A DNA stretch of 64,000 nucleotides. Source: Ideonella dechloratans (lineage in GTDB: Bacteria; Pseudomonadota; Gammaproteobacteria; Burkholderiales; Burkholderiaceae_C). The translations under genes and the position numbers were made by a program. The notes beneath the pieces were generated by a model that saw only the letters and a list, made by a program, of their open reading frames with translations, was not told the origin of the DNA and searched no databases. Within the stretch, counting starts at the first letter, position 1, and every line of letters starts with the position of its first letter. The stretch lies in NCBI RefSeq assembly GCF_021049305.1, contig NZ_CP088081.1, positions 1,178,001 to 1,242,000 of the forward strand, given 5' to 3'. Below are positions 37,318-50,083 of the stretch, in pieces.

Positions 37318-39558
37318 ATGCCACCAGTCGCCCACGGAACCCTGCACGGTGCCCCCGATCCGGCCACCGTCCAGGCCCTGCAGAACGCCGAGCACGGCGA
37401 CCCCTTCTCGGTGCTGGGCCCCCACACCGACCGCGAAGGCACCGCGCTGCGGGTGCTGCTGCCGGGGGCCCGGCAGGTGGCCGTCACCGACGCCGAGAAC
37501 CGCTGGCTGGCCGACCTGGCCCAGGTGCCCGGCTCGGACCTGTGGTGCGTCAAGCTGCCCCGCTTGCCGGGCACCTACCGCCTGCGGGTGGACTGGGGCC
37601 AGGGGCCGGTGGTGATGGAGGACGCCTACCGCTACGACAGCCAGTTGCGCGGCGCCGAGCTGTGGTGGCTGGCCGAAGGCACCCACCTGCGTCCCTACGA
37701 AGCCCTGGGCGCCCACCCGCTGGTGGTGGAGGGCGTGGCGGGGGTGCGCTTTGCCGTCTGGGCGCCCTCGGCCCGACGGGTCTCGGTGGTGGGCAGCTTC
37801 AACCAGTGGGATGGCCGCCGCCACCCCATGCGCCTGCACCCGGGCGCAGGCATCTGGGACATTTTCGTGCCCCAGGCGGCCGAGGGCGACCACTACCGCT
37901 TCGAGGTGCTGGGGCGCGACGGCGTGATGCGCCAGAAGGCCGACCCCTACGCCAACCGGGCCGAGCTCAGGCCCGGCACCGCCTGCATCGTGCAGCGCCT
38001 GCCTGCCGGCGTGCCGCTGGACGCCGAGCGGGCCCGGGCCAACGCGCTGGACGCCCCCATCAGCATCTACGAGGTGCACCTGGGCTCCTGGCGGCGCGGG
38101 CCGGATGGCCGCTGGCTGAGCTACACCGAACTGGCCGAGCAGCTCGTCGCCTATGCGGCGGAGATGGGCTTCACCCACCTGGAGCTGCTGCCGGTGCAGG
38201 AGCACCCCTTCGACGGCTCCTGGGGCTACCAGCCGGTGGGCCTGTACGCCCCCACCGCGCGCTTCGGTCGGCCGGAGGAGTTCAAGGCCTTCGTCGACGC
38301 GGCCCATGCGGCGGGCCTGGGTGTCATCCTGGACTGGGTGCCGGCCCATTTCCCCACCGACGAACACGGGCTGGCCTGGTTCGACGGCACCTGCCTCTAC
38401 GAGCACCAGGACCGGCGCGAGGGCTATCACCCCGACTGGAACACCCTGATCTACAACTACGGCCGGGTGGAGGTGCGCAACTTCCTGATCGGTAATGCGC
38501 TGTACTGGATCGAGCGCTACGGCATCGACGGCCTGCGGGTGGACGCCGTGGCTTCCATGCTCTACCGCGACTACAGCCGCCGCGAGGGCGAGTGGATCCC
38601 CAACCGCTGGGGCGGACGCGAGAACCTGGAGGCCATCGAGTTCCTGCGCCGGCTCAACCGCACCATCGGTATCGAACGGCCCGGGGCGATGATGATCGCC
38701 GAGGAATCCACCGCCTTTCCCGGTGTGACCCGTCCCCCGTCCGACGACCTCCAGTCCGGCGGTCTGGGCTTCCACTTCAAGTGGAACATGGGCTGGATGA
38801 ACGACACGCTGCGCTACCTGGCGCGCGAGCCCATCCACCGCTGCTGGCACCAGGACGAGATGCGCTTCTCGCTGATGTATGCCTTCAGCGAGAACTTCAT
38901 GCTGCCCATCTCGCACGACGAGGTCGTGCACGGCAAGGGTTCGATGGTGGGCAAGATGCCCGGCGACACCTGGCAGCGCTTCGCCACGCTGCGCGCGGCC
39001 TATGGCTGGATGTGGGGCCACCCGGGCAAGAAGCTGCTGTTCATGGGCAACGAGATCGGCCCCTGGGAAGAGTGGAACGCCGACGCCGGTCTGCCCTGGC
39101 ATCTGCTGGCCCATGCACCGCACGCGGGCCTGCAGCGCCTGGTGCGCGACCTGAATCGGGTGCTGCGTCACCACCCCGCGCTGTACCGGCTGGACCACGA
39201 CTCGGCCGGCTTCCAGTGGCTGCGCCATGACGACGCCGCCCACGCGGTGCTGGCCTGCGAACGCCGCGCCGTGCCGGGGGCGGCCGACGGGCAGCGGGTG
39301 GTCGTCATTGCCCATTTCACGCCCGAGGTCTGCCACGGCTACCGCCTGGGCCTGCCACCGCTGCCGGCCGGCCAGCGCTGGACGCTGCTGATCAACACCG
39401 ACGACGTGGTCTATGGCGGCAGCGGCGTCTCGCCCGGCCCGCTGGTGGTGGAGGACATGCCCAGCGATGGCTGGCCCACCTCGGTGCGTCTGACGCTGCC
39501 GCCGCTGGCCACCGTGATGCTGGTGCCGCAGGCCGTGTCCGAGGAAGGGCAGGGGTGA
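37318..39558 (+). CDS. glgB: 1,4-alpha-glucan branching enzyme GlgB
   Basis: GlgB cuts alpha-1,4 chains and rejoins them as alpha-1,6 branches in glycogen. The 746-aa protein has an N1 domain, a CBM48 domain (GVRFAVWAPSARRVSVVGSFNQW), and the GH13 barrel. Catalytic residues are D in DGLRVDAVASML, E in MMIAEEST, and D in ISHDEVVHGKG. WGYQPVGLYAP and FGRPEEFK are typical. ATG 37318 gives the normal N terminus; the open frame upstream has no homology. It is 16 bases after the GH13 gene. Confidence 0.96.
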   Translation: MPPVAHGTLHGAPDPATVQALQNAEHGDPFSVLGPHTDREGTALRVLLPGARQVAVTDAENRWLADLAQVPGSDLWCVKLPRLPGTYRLRVDWGQGPVVMEDAYRYDSQLRGAELWWLAEGTHLRPYEALGAHPLVVEGVAGVRFAVWAPSARRVSVVGSFNQWDGRRHPMRLHPGAGIWDIFVPQAAEGDHYRFEVLGRDGVMRQKADPYANRAELRPGTACIVQRLPAGVPLDAERARANALDAPISIYEVHLGSWRRGPDGRWLSYTELAEQLVAYAAEMGFTHLELLPVQEHPFDGSWGYQPVGLYAPTARFGRPEEFKAFVDAAHAAGLGVILDWVPAHFPTDEHGLAWFDGTCLYEHQDRREGYHPDWNTLIYNYGRVEVRNFLIGNALYWIERYGIDGLRVDAVASMLYRDYSRREGEWIPNRWGGRENLEAIEFLRRLNRTIGIERPGAMMIAEESTAFPGVTRPPSDDLQSGGLGFHFKWNMGWMNDTLRYLAREPIHRCWHQDEMRFSLMYAFSENFMLPISHDEVVHGKGSMVGKMPGDTWQRFATLRAAYGWMWGHPGKKLLFMGNEIGPWEEWNADAGLPWHLLAHAPHAGLQRLVRDLNRVLRHHPALYRLDHDSAGFQWLRHDDAAHAVLACERRAVPGAADGQRVVVIAHFTPEVCHGYRLGLPPLPAGQRWTLLINTDDVVYGGSGVSPGPLVVEDMPSDGWPTSVRLTLPPLATVMLVPQAVSEEGQG

Positions 39559-39560
39559 CC

Positions 39561-41708
39561 ATGCGACACGCCGAAGCCATGCAAGCCCTGCCGCCCGGCG
39601 ACCCCCACCACCTGGGCGCCCACCCGGTGGCCGGGGGCGTGCAGTTCGCCGTCTGGGCGCCGGAGGCCGAGGCCGTCTGGCTGTGCCTGTTCGACGACAG
39701 CGGCCGCCACGAGCTGCAGCGCCTGCCGGTGCCGCATGTCCACCTGGGCATCTGGCACGCCACCGTGCCCGGCGTGGGCCCGGGCCAGGTCTATGGCTGG
39801 CGCGCGGCCGGCCCCTGGCAACCGGCGCAGGGCCTGCGCTTCAACCCGCAACGCCTGCTGCTGGACCCCTATGCCCATGCGGTGGTGGGCCGCTACGCCG
39901 GCGAGCTGGACCGCTATCTGGACTTCGACCCGGTCGACCCGCGCCGGCCCCATCCGCAGGACAACGGCGACATCGCCCTCAAGGCCCGGGTGCAGGCGCC
40001 GGCTCGTGCGCCGGTGGTGGACGTGCCACCGGTGCCGCTGGGCCACCGGGTGGTGGCCGAGGTGCATGTGCGCAGCGCCACGGCCTTGCACCCCGAGGTG
40101 CCCGAGGCCCTGCGCGGCACCTACGCCGGCCTGGCCCATCCGGCCCTGATCGCCCACTGGAAGGCGCTGGGCGTGACCACGCTGGAGCTGATGCCGGTGC
40201 AGGCGCGGGCCGACGAAGCCCGGCTGCAGCGCCAGGGCCTGTCCAACCACTGGGGCTACACGCCCATCGGCTTCATGGCGCCGGAGCCGCGCTATGCCAG
40301 CGGGCAGGGCGGGCTGAGCGCGGCCGAGGAGCTGCGTCAGGCGATTGCGACCTTGCGCAGGGCGGGCTTCGAAGTGGTGCTGGACATGGTGTTCAACCAC
40401 AGCGCCGAAACCGACCTGCAGGGGCCCTGCCTGAGCCTCAAGGGGCTGGCCAACCGCCACTGGTACCGCCACGACCCGAAGCAGCCGGGCGCCTACCTGG
40501 ACTGGAGCGGCTGCGGCAACACCCTGAACCTGGGCGAGCCGATGGTGCTGCGCATGGTCATCGACGCGCTGCGGCACTGGGTGCAGAGCTACGGGGTGGA
40601 CGGATTCCGCTTCGATCTGGCCCCCGCGCTGGGGCGGGACGACCAGGGCCGCTACAGCCCGGGTGCGGCCTTCTTCGGCGCCTGGCAGACCGACCCGGTG
40701 CTGCGGCGCTGCCTGATGATCGCCGAGCCCTGGGACCTGGGGCCCGAGGGCTACCAGCTGGGCCATTTCCCGGTGGGCTGGTTCGAATGGAACGACCAGG
40801 CCCGCGATGGCTGGCGCGCCTACTGGCTGCGCCCCGAGGACCGACGGGCCGACCGGGCCGAGCTGGCCAACCGGCTGGCCGGCTCCAGCGACCGCTTCCG
40901 CCACGACCCCAAGCGCCCGCGCCGCCCGGCGGCCAGCCTGAACTTCATCACCGCGCACGACGGCTTCACCCTGCGCGACCTGCTGAGCTACAACCAGCGT
41001 CACAACCTGGCCAATGGCGAGGGCAACCGCGACGGCCACCACGAGAACCTGAGCTGGAACTGCGGCACCGAAGGCCCCAGCCACGACCCGGCGGTGCTGG
41101 TGCTGCGCGGGCGGCTGCAGCGCGCGCTGCTGGCCACGCTGCTGCTCTCGCGCGGCACGCCCATGCTGCTGATGGGCGACGAGCTGGGCCACAGCCAGCA
41201 AGGCAACAACAACGCCTACTGCCAGGACAGCGCGCTCACCTGGCTGGACTGGACCGCACCCGACAGCCGCAGCCTGGCGGCCTACATCGCCCGGCTGACC
41301 CAGCTGCGCCGCTGCGACACCGCCCTGCGCGGCGACCTGTGGCTGCACGGCCGGCCCGGCCCCGACGGACTGCCCGATGTGCGCTGGCTGCGCCCGGACG
41401 GCGCTCCGCTGGCCGCGGCCGACTGGCACGACCGGCACGACCGGGCCCTGACGGTGCAGCTGGCCCCGCCGGGGGCCGACCACGAGACCCTGCTGCTGTT
41501 CAACCCGACGGGGTCGGACCGCCTGTTCACCCTGCCGCCGCTCAGCCGGGGGCCGGCCTGGATCGGCCGCCTGGACAGCCGCCATGCCCTGGGCCAGCCG
41601 CCCGAGGGCCAGCATCCGCCCGGCCCCTTCTCGGTGCCCGCCCACAGCGTGCAGCTGCTGTGCAGCCACGCCCTGACCGAGACCACCGCGCACGGTGGCC
41701 CGACCTGA
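39561..41708 (+). CDS. glgX: Glycogen debranching enzyme GlgX
   Basis: GlgX hydrolyses short alpha-1,6 branches left after phosphorylase action. The 715-aa protein has an N-terminal CBM48 ([18 protein letters not shown]) and the isoamylase-type barrel. D in [15 protein letters not shown] in [11 protein letters not shown] and D in [14 protein letters not shown] are the catalytic set. ATG 39561 lies 2 bases after the glgB stop; a GTG at 39555 overlapping that stop is also possible. Confidence 0.95.
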   Translation: MRHAEAMQALPPGDPHHLGAHPVAGGVQFAVWAPEAEAVWLCLFDDSGRHELQRLPVPHVHLGIWHATVPGVGPGQVYGWRAAGPWQPAQGLRFNPQRLLLDPYAHAVVGRYAGELDRYLDFDPVDPRRPHPQDNGDIALKARVQAPARAPVVDVPPVPLGHRVVAEVHVRSATALHPEVPEALRGTYAGLAHPALIAHWKALGVTTLELMPVQARADEARLQRQGLSNHWGYTPIGFMAPEPRYASGQGGLSAAEELRQAIATLRRAGFEVVLDMVFNHSAETDLQGPCLSLKGLANRHWYRHDPKQPGAYLDWSGCGNTLNLGEPMVLRMVIDALRHWVQSYGVDGFRFDLAPALGRDDQGRYSPGAAFFGAWQTDPVLRRCLMIAEPWDLGPEGYQLGHFPVGWFEWNDQARDGWRAYWLRPEDRRADRAELANRLAGSSDRFRHDPKRPRRPAASLNFITAHDGFTLRDLLSYNQRHNLANGEGNRDGHHENLSWNCGTEGPSHDPAVLVLRGRLQRALLATLLLSRGTPMLLMGDELGHSQQGNNNAYCQDSALTWLDWTAPDSRSLAAYIARLTQLRRCDTALRGDLWLHGRPGPDGLPDVRWLRPDGAPLAAADWHDRHDRALTVQLAPPGADHETLLLFNPTGSDRLFTLPPLSRGPAWIGRLDSRHALGQPPEGQHPPGPFSVPAHSVQLLCSHALTETTAHGGPT

Positions 41709-41733
41709 TCTGACCTTCCTGGAGAGAGACGAG

Positions 41734-42999
41734 ATGGACCTCAACCGCAGTGCCGAAACCCGCTGGCTGGCCCGGCGCACCATGGCGCTGGTGCTGGCCG
41801 GCGGACGTGGCTCGCGCCTCATGAACCTCACCGACAACCGGGCCAAGCCGGCGGTGCACTTCGGCGGCAAGTTCCGCATCATCGACTTCGCGCTGTCCAA
41901 CTGCGTGAACTCGGGTTTTCGCCGCATCGGCGTGGTCACCCAGTACAAGTCGCATTCGCTGCTGCGCCACCTGCAGCGCGGCTGGAGCTTCATGCGCAGC
42001 GAGATGGGTGATTTCGTCGACCTGCTGCCGGCCCAGCAGCGCGTCAACGAGGTGGACTGGTACCGCGGCACCGCCGATGCCGTCTGGCAGAACCTGGACA
42101 TCGTGCGCGACATGCAGCCGCAGTACGTGGTCATCCTGGCGGGCGACCATGTCTACAAGATGGACTACTCCATCATGCTGGCCGACCATGTGGCCAGCGG
42201 CCGCGGGGTGACGGTGGGCTGCATCGAGGTGCCCCGGCTGGAGGCCTCCGGCTTCGGCGTGATGGCGGTGGACGAGCAGCGCAGCGTCACCAGCTTCGTC
42301 GAGAAGCCGGCCGACCCGCCGCCCATGCCCGGCCAACCGGCACTGTCGCTGGCCAGCATGGGCATCTACATCTTCAATGCCGACTACCTCTACCGCCTGC
42401 TCGACGAGGACGCCCGGGATCCGGCCTCGGACCACGACTTCGGCAAGAACCTGATCCCCAAGGCGGTGAGCGAGGGCCAGGCCCTGGCGCACCCCTTCTC
42501 GATGTCGGCCATCGCCAACCCGCCGTATTCGCGGGCCTACTGGCGCGACGTGGGCACGGTGGACGCCTACTGGGCCGCCAACCTGGACCTGGCCTCCACC
42601 ACGCCCGAACTGAACATGTACGACCGGGACTGGCCGATCTGGACCTACCAGGAACAGCTGCCGCCGGCCAAGTTCGTGCACAACCAGGATGGCCGCCGCG
42701 GCGAAGCCATCGATTCGCTGGTCTCCGGCGGCTGCATCGTCTCCGGGGCCACGGTGCTGAACTCGGTGCTGTTCTCCAATGTGCTGATACGCTCCTACAG
42801 CCAGCTGGAGCGCACCGTGGTGCTGCCCGATGTGCAGGTCAACCGCCATTGCCGCATCCGCAACGCGGTGATCGACCGCCGCTGCAAGCTGCCCGAGGGC
42901 CTGGTGGTCGGCGAGGACCCGGAACTGGACGCCAAGCGCTTCTACCGCAGCCCCGGCGGCGTGGTGCTCGTCACCCGCGCCATGCTGGACAAGCTCTGA
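41734..42999 (+). CDS. glgC: Glucose-1-phosphate adenylyltransferase GlgC
   Basis: GlgC makes ADP-glucose from ATP and glucose-1-phosphate, the committed step of glycogen synthesis. The 421-aa protein has [35 protein letters not shown], the [13 protein letters not shown] segment, and the catalytic-loop aspartate in [14 protein letters not shown]. The sugar site [13 protein letters not shown] and a C-terminal left-handed beta-helix follow. It is typically allosterically regulated. ATG 41734 has GGAGAGA upstream. It starts 25 bases after glgX. Confidence 0.97.
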   Translation: MDLNRSAETRWLARRTMALVLAGGRGSRLMNLTDNRAKPAVHFGGKFRIIDFALSNCVNSGFRRIGVVTQYKSHSLLRHLQRGWSFMRSEMGDFVDLLPAQQRVNEVDWYRGTADAVWQNLDIVRDMQPQYVVILAGDHVYKMDYSIMLADHVASGRGVTVGCIEVPRLEASGFGVMAVDEQRSVTSFVEKPADPPPMPGQPALSLASMGIYIFNADYLYRLLDEDARDPASDHDFGKNLIPKAVSEGQALAHPFSMSAIANPPYSRAYWRDVGTVDAYWAANLDLASTTPELNMYDRDWPIWTYQEQLPPAKFVHNQDGRRGEAIDSLVSGGCIVSGATVLNSVLFSNVLIRSYSQLERTVVLPDVQVNRHCRIRNAVIDRRCKLPEGLVVGEDPELDAKRFYRSPGGVVLVTRAMLDKL

Positions 43000-43012
43000 A
43001 GAAGGAGGGCGC

Positions 43013-44458
43013 ATGCGCGTCTTGCAGGTCTGTGCCGAGATTTATCCCCTGTTGAAGACCGGCGGGCTGGCCGATGTGGCCGGCGCGCTGCCGGCCGCGC
43101 TCCAGGGCGCGGGTGCCGAGGTGCGGGTGCTGCTGCCCGGCTTCGAGGCGGTGATGGCCGGCTTGAAGGAGCCGGTGACGGTGGGTGAACTGGCCCCCCA
43201 TGGCGGCGTGCCGGGCGCGCGGCTGCTCTATGGCGAACTGCCGTCCGTGGGCTGCCGCGCCTATGTGGTGGACGCCCCGGCGCTCTACCAGCGGCCCGGC
43301 GGGCCCTATGCCGACGCCCAGCAGCAGCCCTATGCCGACAACCACCTGCGCTTCGCCCGCCTGGGCTGGGCCGCGGCCGAACTGGCCGGCGGGATCGACG
43401 GCTACTGGCGGCCCGAGCTGGTGCATGCCCATGACTGGCATGCCGCGCTGGCGCCCGCCTGCATGAAGGCCATGGGGGTGCCGGTGGCTTCGGTCTTCAC
43501 CATCCACAACCTGGCTTACCAGGGCAGCTTCGATGCGCGGCACTTCGGTGAGCTGGGCCTGCCGCTGCACTTCTTCAACCCCGAGGGCCTGGAGTTCCAC
43601 GGCGCGTTGAACTTCATGAAGGCCGGCCTCTTCTATGCCGACCGCATCAGCACCGTCAGCCCCAGCTACGCCCGAGAGATCCAGTCGCCCGAGCAGGGCA
43701 TGGGGCTGGACGGCCTGCTGCGCCGGCGCAGCGCGGTGCTGCACGGCATCCTGAACGGCGTGGACGACGCGGTGTGGAACCCCGCCAAGGACCCGCTGAT
43801 CGCCGCGCCCTTCGATGGGCTGAAGCTGGCCGGCAAGGCCCGCAACAAGGCGGCGCTGCAGAAGCTGCTGGGCCTGGCCCCGGTGCCCGATGTGCCGCTG
43901 TTCGTGGTGGTCAGCCGCCTGACCGAGCAGAAGGGCCTGCACCTGGTGCTGGAGACCCTGCCCAAGCTGGCCGCCCGCGGCGGCCAGTTCGCCCTGCTGG
44001 GCAGCGGGGACGTCGGCATGGAAGCTGCATTCCGCGATCTGGCCGGCCGCTGGCCCGATTCGGTGGGGGTGCGCATCGGTTACGACGAGTCCCTGGCCCA
44101 CCAGATGGTGGCCGGGGGCGACGTGATCATGGTGCCGTCCCGTTTCGAGCCCTGCGGCCTGACCCAGCTCTACGGCCTGCGCTATGGCGCGCTGCCGCTG
44201 GTGCGCCGCGTGGGCGGGCTGGGCGACACCGTGACCGACTGTTCCCTGGAGGCCCTGGATGAGGGACGTGCCACCGGCTTCGTGTTCGATGCCTTCGACG
44301 AGGCGGGTCTGGACGCGGCCGTGCGACGGGCCTTCGCGCTCTACCGCCGCAAGCGGGACTGGGTGTCCGTCCAGCGCACCGCGATGGCGCAGCACCACGA
44401 TTGGGCGGTGGCTGCCCAGGGCTATCTGGCCATGTACCGTGCCGCCCTGGGCCGCTGA
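43013..44458 (+). CDS. glgA: Glycogen synthase GlgA
   Basis: GlgA (GT5) transfers glucose from ADP-glucose onto glycogen. The 481-aa protein has the ADP-glucose site KTGGLADVAGALPAAL near the N terminus, HAHDWHAALAP, FTIHNLAYQG, and the C-terminal VVSRLTEQKGLHL and PSRFEPCGLTQLYGLRYG (catalytic glutamate). GAAGGAGGG lies before the ATG. glgC ends 13 bases upstream. Confidence 0.97.
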   Translation: MRVLQVCAEIYPLLKTGGLADVAGALPAALQGAGAEVRVLLPGFEAVMAGLKEPVTVGELAPHGGVPGARLLYGELPSVGCRAYVVDAPALYQRPGGPYADAQQQPYADNHLRFARLGWAAAELAGGIDGYWRPELVHAHDWHAALAPACMKAMGVPVASVFTIHNLAYQGSFDARHFGELGLPLHFFNPEGLEFHGALNFMKAGLFYADRISTVSPSYAREIQSPEQGMGLDGLLRRRSAVLHGILNGVDDAVWNPAKDPLIAAPFDGLKLAGKARNKAALQKLLGLAPVPDVPLFVVVSRLTEQKGLHLVLETLPKLAARGGQFALLGSGDVGMEAAFRDLAGRWPDSVGVRIGYDESLAHQMVAGGDVIMVPSRFEPCGLTQLYGLRYGALPLVRRVGGLGDTVTDCSLEALDEGRATGFVFDAFDEAGLDAAVRRAFALYRRKRDWVSVQRTAMAQHHDWAVAAQGYLAMYRAALGR

Positions 44459-44492
44459 GGCCATTTCCACCTGAACCGAGGAGCCGACCGCG

Positions 44493-46973
<2,481 letters not shown>

Positions 46974-47089
46974 ACTCTGTGCAACTGAGGGTGTTTCAAG
47001 CCGTATCTTTCCGTTAAAGCTTCCTGCCCCCGCGTCGATAGGAGGGGCGCCACGTCGTTCGTTGACGGGGCGCTTCTGGAGATCGAGTG

Positions 47090-48253
47090 ATGCGAGTGCG
47101 TGCGGCGGGGTGGTGTGGCGTGGGGGCGTTGGCGGCCGTGTTGGCCGGCTGCGGTGGAGGCGGGGACGGCACGGGCACCGACAGTGCCGCAGCCACGGAC
47201 AGCACGGCCTCCCTGACCCAGGCCGCCGCAGTGCGGCGCACCCGGACGACCACCCCCACCACGACAAGCACCACGACCGCCACCACCACCGTGACCGTCA
47301 GCGACCGGCAGGCCGCGGCGGCCAAGGCCGCCACCACCGATCCGGCCTGCACGGGCATCACGGCCTTCTACTGGGAGATCGGCGACAAGACCGGCAAGCT
47401 CGGCAGTGGCCAGGGCGGCACGGGCACGACCAAGCCCACGGCCACCACGCTGATGCCGGTGGCCTCGGCGTCCAAGTGGGTGTATGCCAGCGCGGTGATC
47501 GAGGCCCAGAAGGGTGTGCTCAGTGCCGATGACGTGAGCTACCTCTCCATGCGCTCGGGCTATACCAATTTCAACGACTGCAGCTCGACCACGGGCATGA
47601 CCGTGGCCGCCTGCCTGACGGCGGCCGGACGCTTCAGCGGCACCAATGGCGACTACGAGGCCGACACGGCCGGCCAGTTCTACTACGGTGGCGGCCACAT
47701 GCAGGTGCACGCGGTGCAGCGCGGCTGGGGCAGCTACACCACCAGCAGCCTGACCACCGCCCTCAAGGGCATCAAGGGCATGCCGACGAACTCCTTCAAC
47801 TACACCAACGTGCAGCTGGCCGGCGGCCTGGGCACCAATGCCAGCAACTACGGCCTGTTCCTGCGCCATGTGCTGGACGGCACCCTGGCACAGACCGCCG
47901 CGGCTCTGGGCCAGCACGCGGTGTGCGCCCACGCCAACGGCAGCGACTGCACCGGCGTGATCTTCAGCCCGATCAACCAGTCCCATCCGGGCGGGCCCAA
48001 CGACATCGGCAACGAGAGCTGGCACTACAGCCTGGGCCACTGGGTGGAAGACGATCCCAGCCTGGGCGACGGCACCTTCAGCAGCCCCGGCAAGTTCGGC
48101 TTCTACCCCTGGATCGACAAGAGCAAGACCTGGTACGGCGTGCTGGCCCGCTACGACGCGGCCAACGTCTACAACACCGACCCGACCCAGACGCCGTACA
48201 ACACCTCGCGCTTGTGCGGTCGCAAGATCCGGCAGGCCTGGCTGAATCCCTGA
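47090..48253 (+). CDS. Beta-lactamase-fold serine hydrolase-like lipoprotein
   Basis: A 387-aa predicted lipoprotein (lipobox AVLAGC). A Thr-rich linker of about 50 residues follows, with the string TTTPTTTSTTTATTT. The C-terminal domain carries a penicillin-recognising SxxK (S126-A-S-K129, in VASASKWVY) and a YxN-like motif (Y238-T-N240, in FNYTNVQLAGG). Both are spaced as in class C beta-lactamase/PBP-like esterases. A KTG box is not obvious. It may be an esterase or an inactive PBP-fold protein. Start ATG 47090 overlaps an in-frame GTG at 47087. Confidence 0.6.
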   Translation: MRVRAAGWCGVGALAAVLAGCGGGGDGTGTDSAAATDSTASLTQAAAVRRTRTTTPTTTSTTTATTTVTVSDRQAAAAKAATTDPACTGITAFYWEIGDKTGKLGSGQGGTGTTKPTATTLMPVASASKWVYASAVIEAQKGVLSADDVSYLSMRSGYTNFNDCSSTTGMTVAACLTAAGRFSGTNGDYEADTAGQFYYGGGHMQVHAVQRGWGSYTTSSLTTALKGIKGMPTNSFNYTNVQLAGGLGTNASNYGLFLRHVLDGTLAQTAAALGQHAVCAHANGSDCTGVIFSPINQSHPGGPNDIGNESWHYSLGHWVEDDPSLGDGTFSSPGKFGFYPWIDKSKTWYGVLARYDAANVYNTDPTQTPYNTSRLCGRKIRQAWLNP

Positions 48254-48282
48254 GCACCGGTGCCCCGGCGGGCGAAGCGGCC

Positions 48283-48288
48283 TACAAT
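48283..48288 (+). promoter_or_regulatory. TACAAT -10 element before the small conserved gene
   Basis: CCTACAATTCGCC gives a 5-of-6 match to the sigma-70 -10 consensus (TATAAT). It would place transcription start about 27 bases before the TTG codon at 48322. Confidence 0.4.
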
Positions 48289-48321
48289 TCGCCCCCTTTT
48301 CCCGAATCCTGCGAGCCTGCC

Positions 48322-48681
48322 TTGGACCTGCAACTGCCCATCAAGATCGTTGACGAACTGGCCGAGACCATCGTCGAGTCCACCGGCATCCTCGACCTCG
48401 CCAGCGGCGAAATCCGCAACGTGGTGCTGAGCGAGGACAACGATCCGCCCTACAGCGGCTTCCCGGCCGAAGACGCCGAGTACGAATTCACCTGCGGCAT
48501 GCTGTCCAACGGCAGCAAGGAAGTCGAGTTCCGCATCGAGGTCGACGTGGTCGGCCGCAAGTACTCGGTGACGCCTTCGGAGCTGCTGGAGCTCAAGGGC
48601 CGCGCCGCCCGCCTGTTCTCGGCCGCACCCGAGGCACCCGCCGCCGCACCGGCCAAGAAGGGCCGCAAGCCGCGCGACTGA
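48322..48681 (+). CDS. Small conserved protein, probable TTG start
   Basis: A 119-aa acidic protein: an N-terminal LPIKIVDELAETIVESTGI, a beta-rich middle (GEIRNVVLSED, EYEFTCGMLSNG, EVEFRIEVDVVGRKYSV), and a Lys/Arg-rich Ala/Pro tail. I do not recognise the family. No ATG or GTG is available in frame downstream of the likely promoter, so TTG 48322 is the best start; the ribosome site is weak. It lies between the lipoprotein and argJ. Confidence 0.6.
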   Translation: MDLQLPIKIVDELAETIVESTGILDLASGEIRNVVLSEDNDPPYSGFPAEDAEYEFTCGMLSNGSKEVEFRIEVDVVGRKYSVTPSELLELKGRAARLFSAAPEAPAAAPAKKGRKPRD

Positions 48682-48738
48682 GTGCGGCGCTGAGTGCCGC
48701 TGCCCCTGCCGGGCAGACGCTGCTGCGATACCCGCCGG

Positions 48739-48755
48739 CTCCTACAATGCCGGCA
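48739..48755 (+). promoter_or_regulatory. argJ promoter candidate
   Basis: The word CTCCTACAATGCCGGCA includes a TACAAT -10 element at 48743-48748. The same 17 bases occur exactly at 61957-61973 before ubiJ, supporting a shared promoter type. A -35 element is not convincing. Confidence 0.45.
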
Positions 48756-48764
48756 CCTGATGCC

Positions 48765-48802
48765 CCAGGGCGCCCCATGCTGCACAGCGCGGGGCGCCCT
48801 GG
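48765..48802 (+). repeat. 12-bp perfect inverted repeat in the argJ leader
   Basis: CCAGGGCGCCCC (48765-48776) and GGGGCGCCCTGG (48791-48802) are exact reverse complements around a 14-base loop that itself contains GCTG/CAGC. It would form a very stable RNA hairpin 46 bases before the argJ start, with no T-run after it. Confidence 0.7.
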
Positions 48803-48848
48803 TCTCATTCCAGCCCCTGTTTTCCTCACCACCGCCTGAGCGACCGCC

Positions 48849-50078
48849 ATGCCTGTGAATCTGCAAGCCCCTGTTCCCGAGCAACTTCATCCCGTGGCCG
48901 GCGTGCGCCTGGGCATTGCCGAAGCCGGGGTGCGCAAGGCCCATCGCAAGGACCTGGTGGTGATCGAACTGGCCGAAGGCTCGGCCGTGGCCGGCGTGTT
49001 CACCCAGAACCGCTACTGCGCCGCGCCGGTGCAGGTCTGCCGTGAACACCTGGCCGTCGGCACCGCGGTGCGTGCGCTGGTGATCAACACCGGCAACGCC
49101 AATGCCGGCACCGGTGCCGACGGCCTGGCGCGGGCCCGCCGCACCGCCGCGGCCCTGGCCGCCCAGGTGGGCGTGCAGCCGCAGCAGGTGCTGCCGTTTT
49201 CCACCGGCGTGATCATGGAGACGCTGCCGGTCGAGCGCATCGAAGCCGGCCTGCCGGCGGCGCTGGCCGACCTGTCCGCCACGAACTGGGGCCGTGCCGC
49301 CGAAGGCATCATGACCACCGACACCCTGCCCAAGGCCGCTTCGCGCCAGGTGCAGATCGGTGGCAAGACCGTCACCGTCACCGGCATCTCCAAGGGCGCC
49401 GGCATGATCCGTCCCAACATGGCCACGATGCTGGGCTTCGTCGCCACCGACGCGGTGATCGCGCCGGCCCTGCTGCAGCCGCTGGTCAAGGCCGCGGCCG
49501 ACGCCTCCTTCAACCGCATCACGATCGACGGTGACACCTCCACCAACGACAGCTTCGTGCTGATCGCCACCCGCCAGGCCGGCCACGCCGAGATCACCGC
49601 GCTGGACAGCGCGGAGGGCCAGGCCCTCCAGGCGGCCGTGTTCGCCGTGGCCCAGCAGCTGGCCCAGGCCATCGTGCGTGACGGCGAGGGCGCCACCAAG
49701 TTCATCACCGTGCAGATCGAGGGTGGCCGGACCGAGGCCGAGTGCCAGCTGGCCGCCTACGCCATCGCCCACTCGCCCCTGGTCAAGACGGCCTTCTTCG
49801 CCAGCGACCCCAACCTGGGCCGCATCCTGGCCGCGGTGGGCTATGCCGGCATCGCCGACCTGGACCAGACCCGCATCGAGATGTTCCTGGACGACGTGCA
49901 CGTGGTGACCCAGGGCGGCCGCAACCCGGCCTACCGGGAAGAGGACGGCCAGCGCGTGATGAAGCAGGCCGAGATCACCGTGCGCGTGCACCTGGGCCGC
50001 GGCGCCGCCAGCGCCACCGTCTGGACCTGCGACCTCTCGCACGACTACGTCAGCATCAACGCCGACTATCGCTCCTGA
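48849..50078 (+). CDS. argJ: Bifunctional ornithine acetyltransferase / N-acetylglutamate synthase ArgJ
   Basis: ArgJ makes ornithine from N-acetylornithine and recycles the acetyl group to glutamate in arginine synthesis. The 409-aa precursor is cut autocatalytically before a threonine; the site here is in [10 protein letters not shown] (A|T). [23 protein letters not shown] and [16 protein letters not shown] at the C terminus are family signatures. It is monocistronic and ends 5 bases from the convergent methyltransferase. Confidence 0.96.
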   Translation: MPVNLQAPVPEQLHPVAGVRLGIAEAGVRKAHRKDLVVIELAEGSAVAGVFTQNRYCAAPVQVCREHLAVGTAVRALVINTGNANAGTGADGLARARRTAAALAAQVGVQPQQVLPFSTGVIMETLPVERIEAGLPAALADLSATNWGRAAEGIMTTDTLPKAASRQVQIGGKTVTVTGISKGAGMIRPNMATMLGFVATDAVIAPALLQPLVKAAADASFNRITIDGDTSTNDSFVLIATRQAGHAEITALDSAEGQALQAAVFAVAQQLAQAIVRDGEGATKFITVQIEGGRTEAECQLAAYAIAHSPLVKTAFFASDPNLGRILAAVGYAGIADLDQTRIEMFLDDVHVVTQGGRNPAYREEDGQRVMKQAEITVRVHLGRGAASATVWTCDLSHDYVSINADYRS

Positions 50079-50083
50079 GCGGG

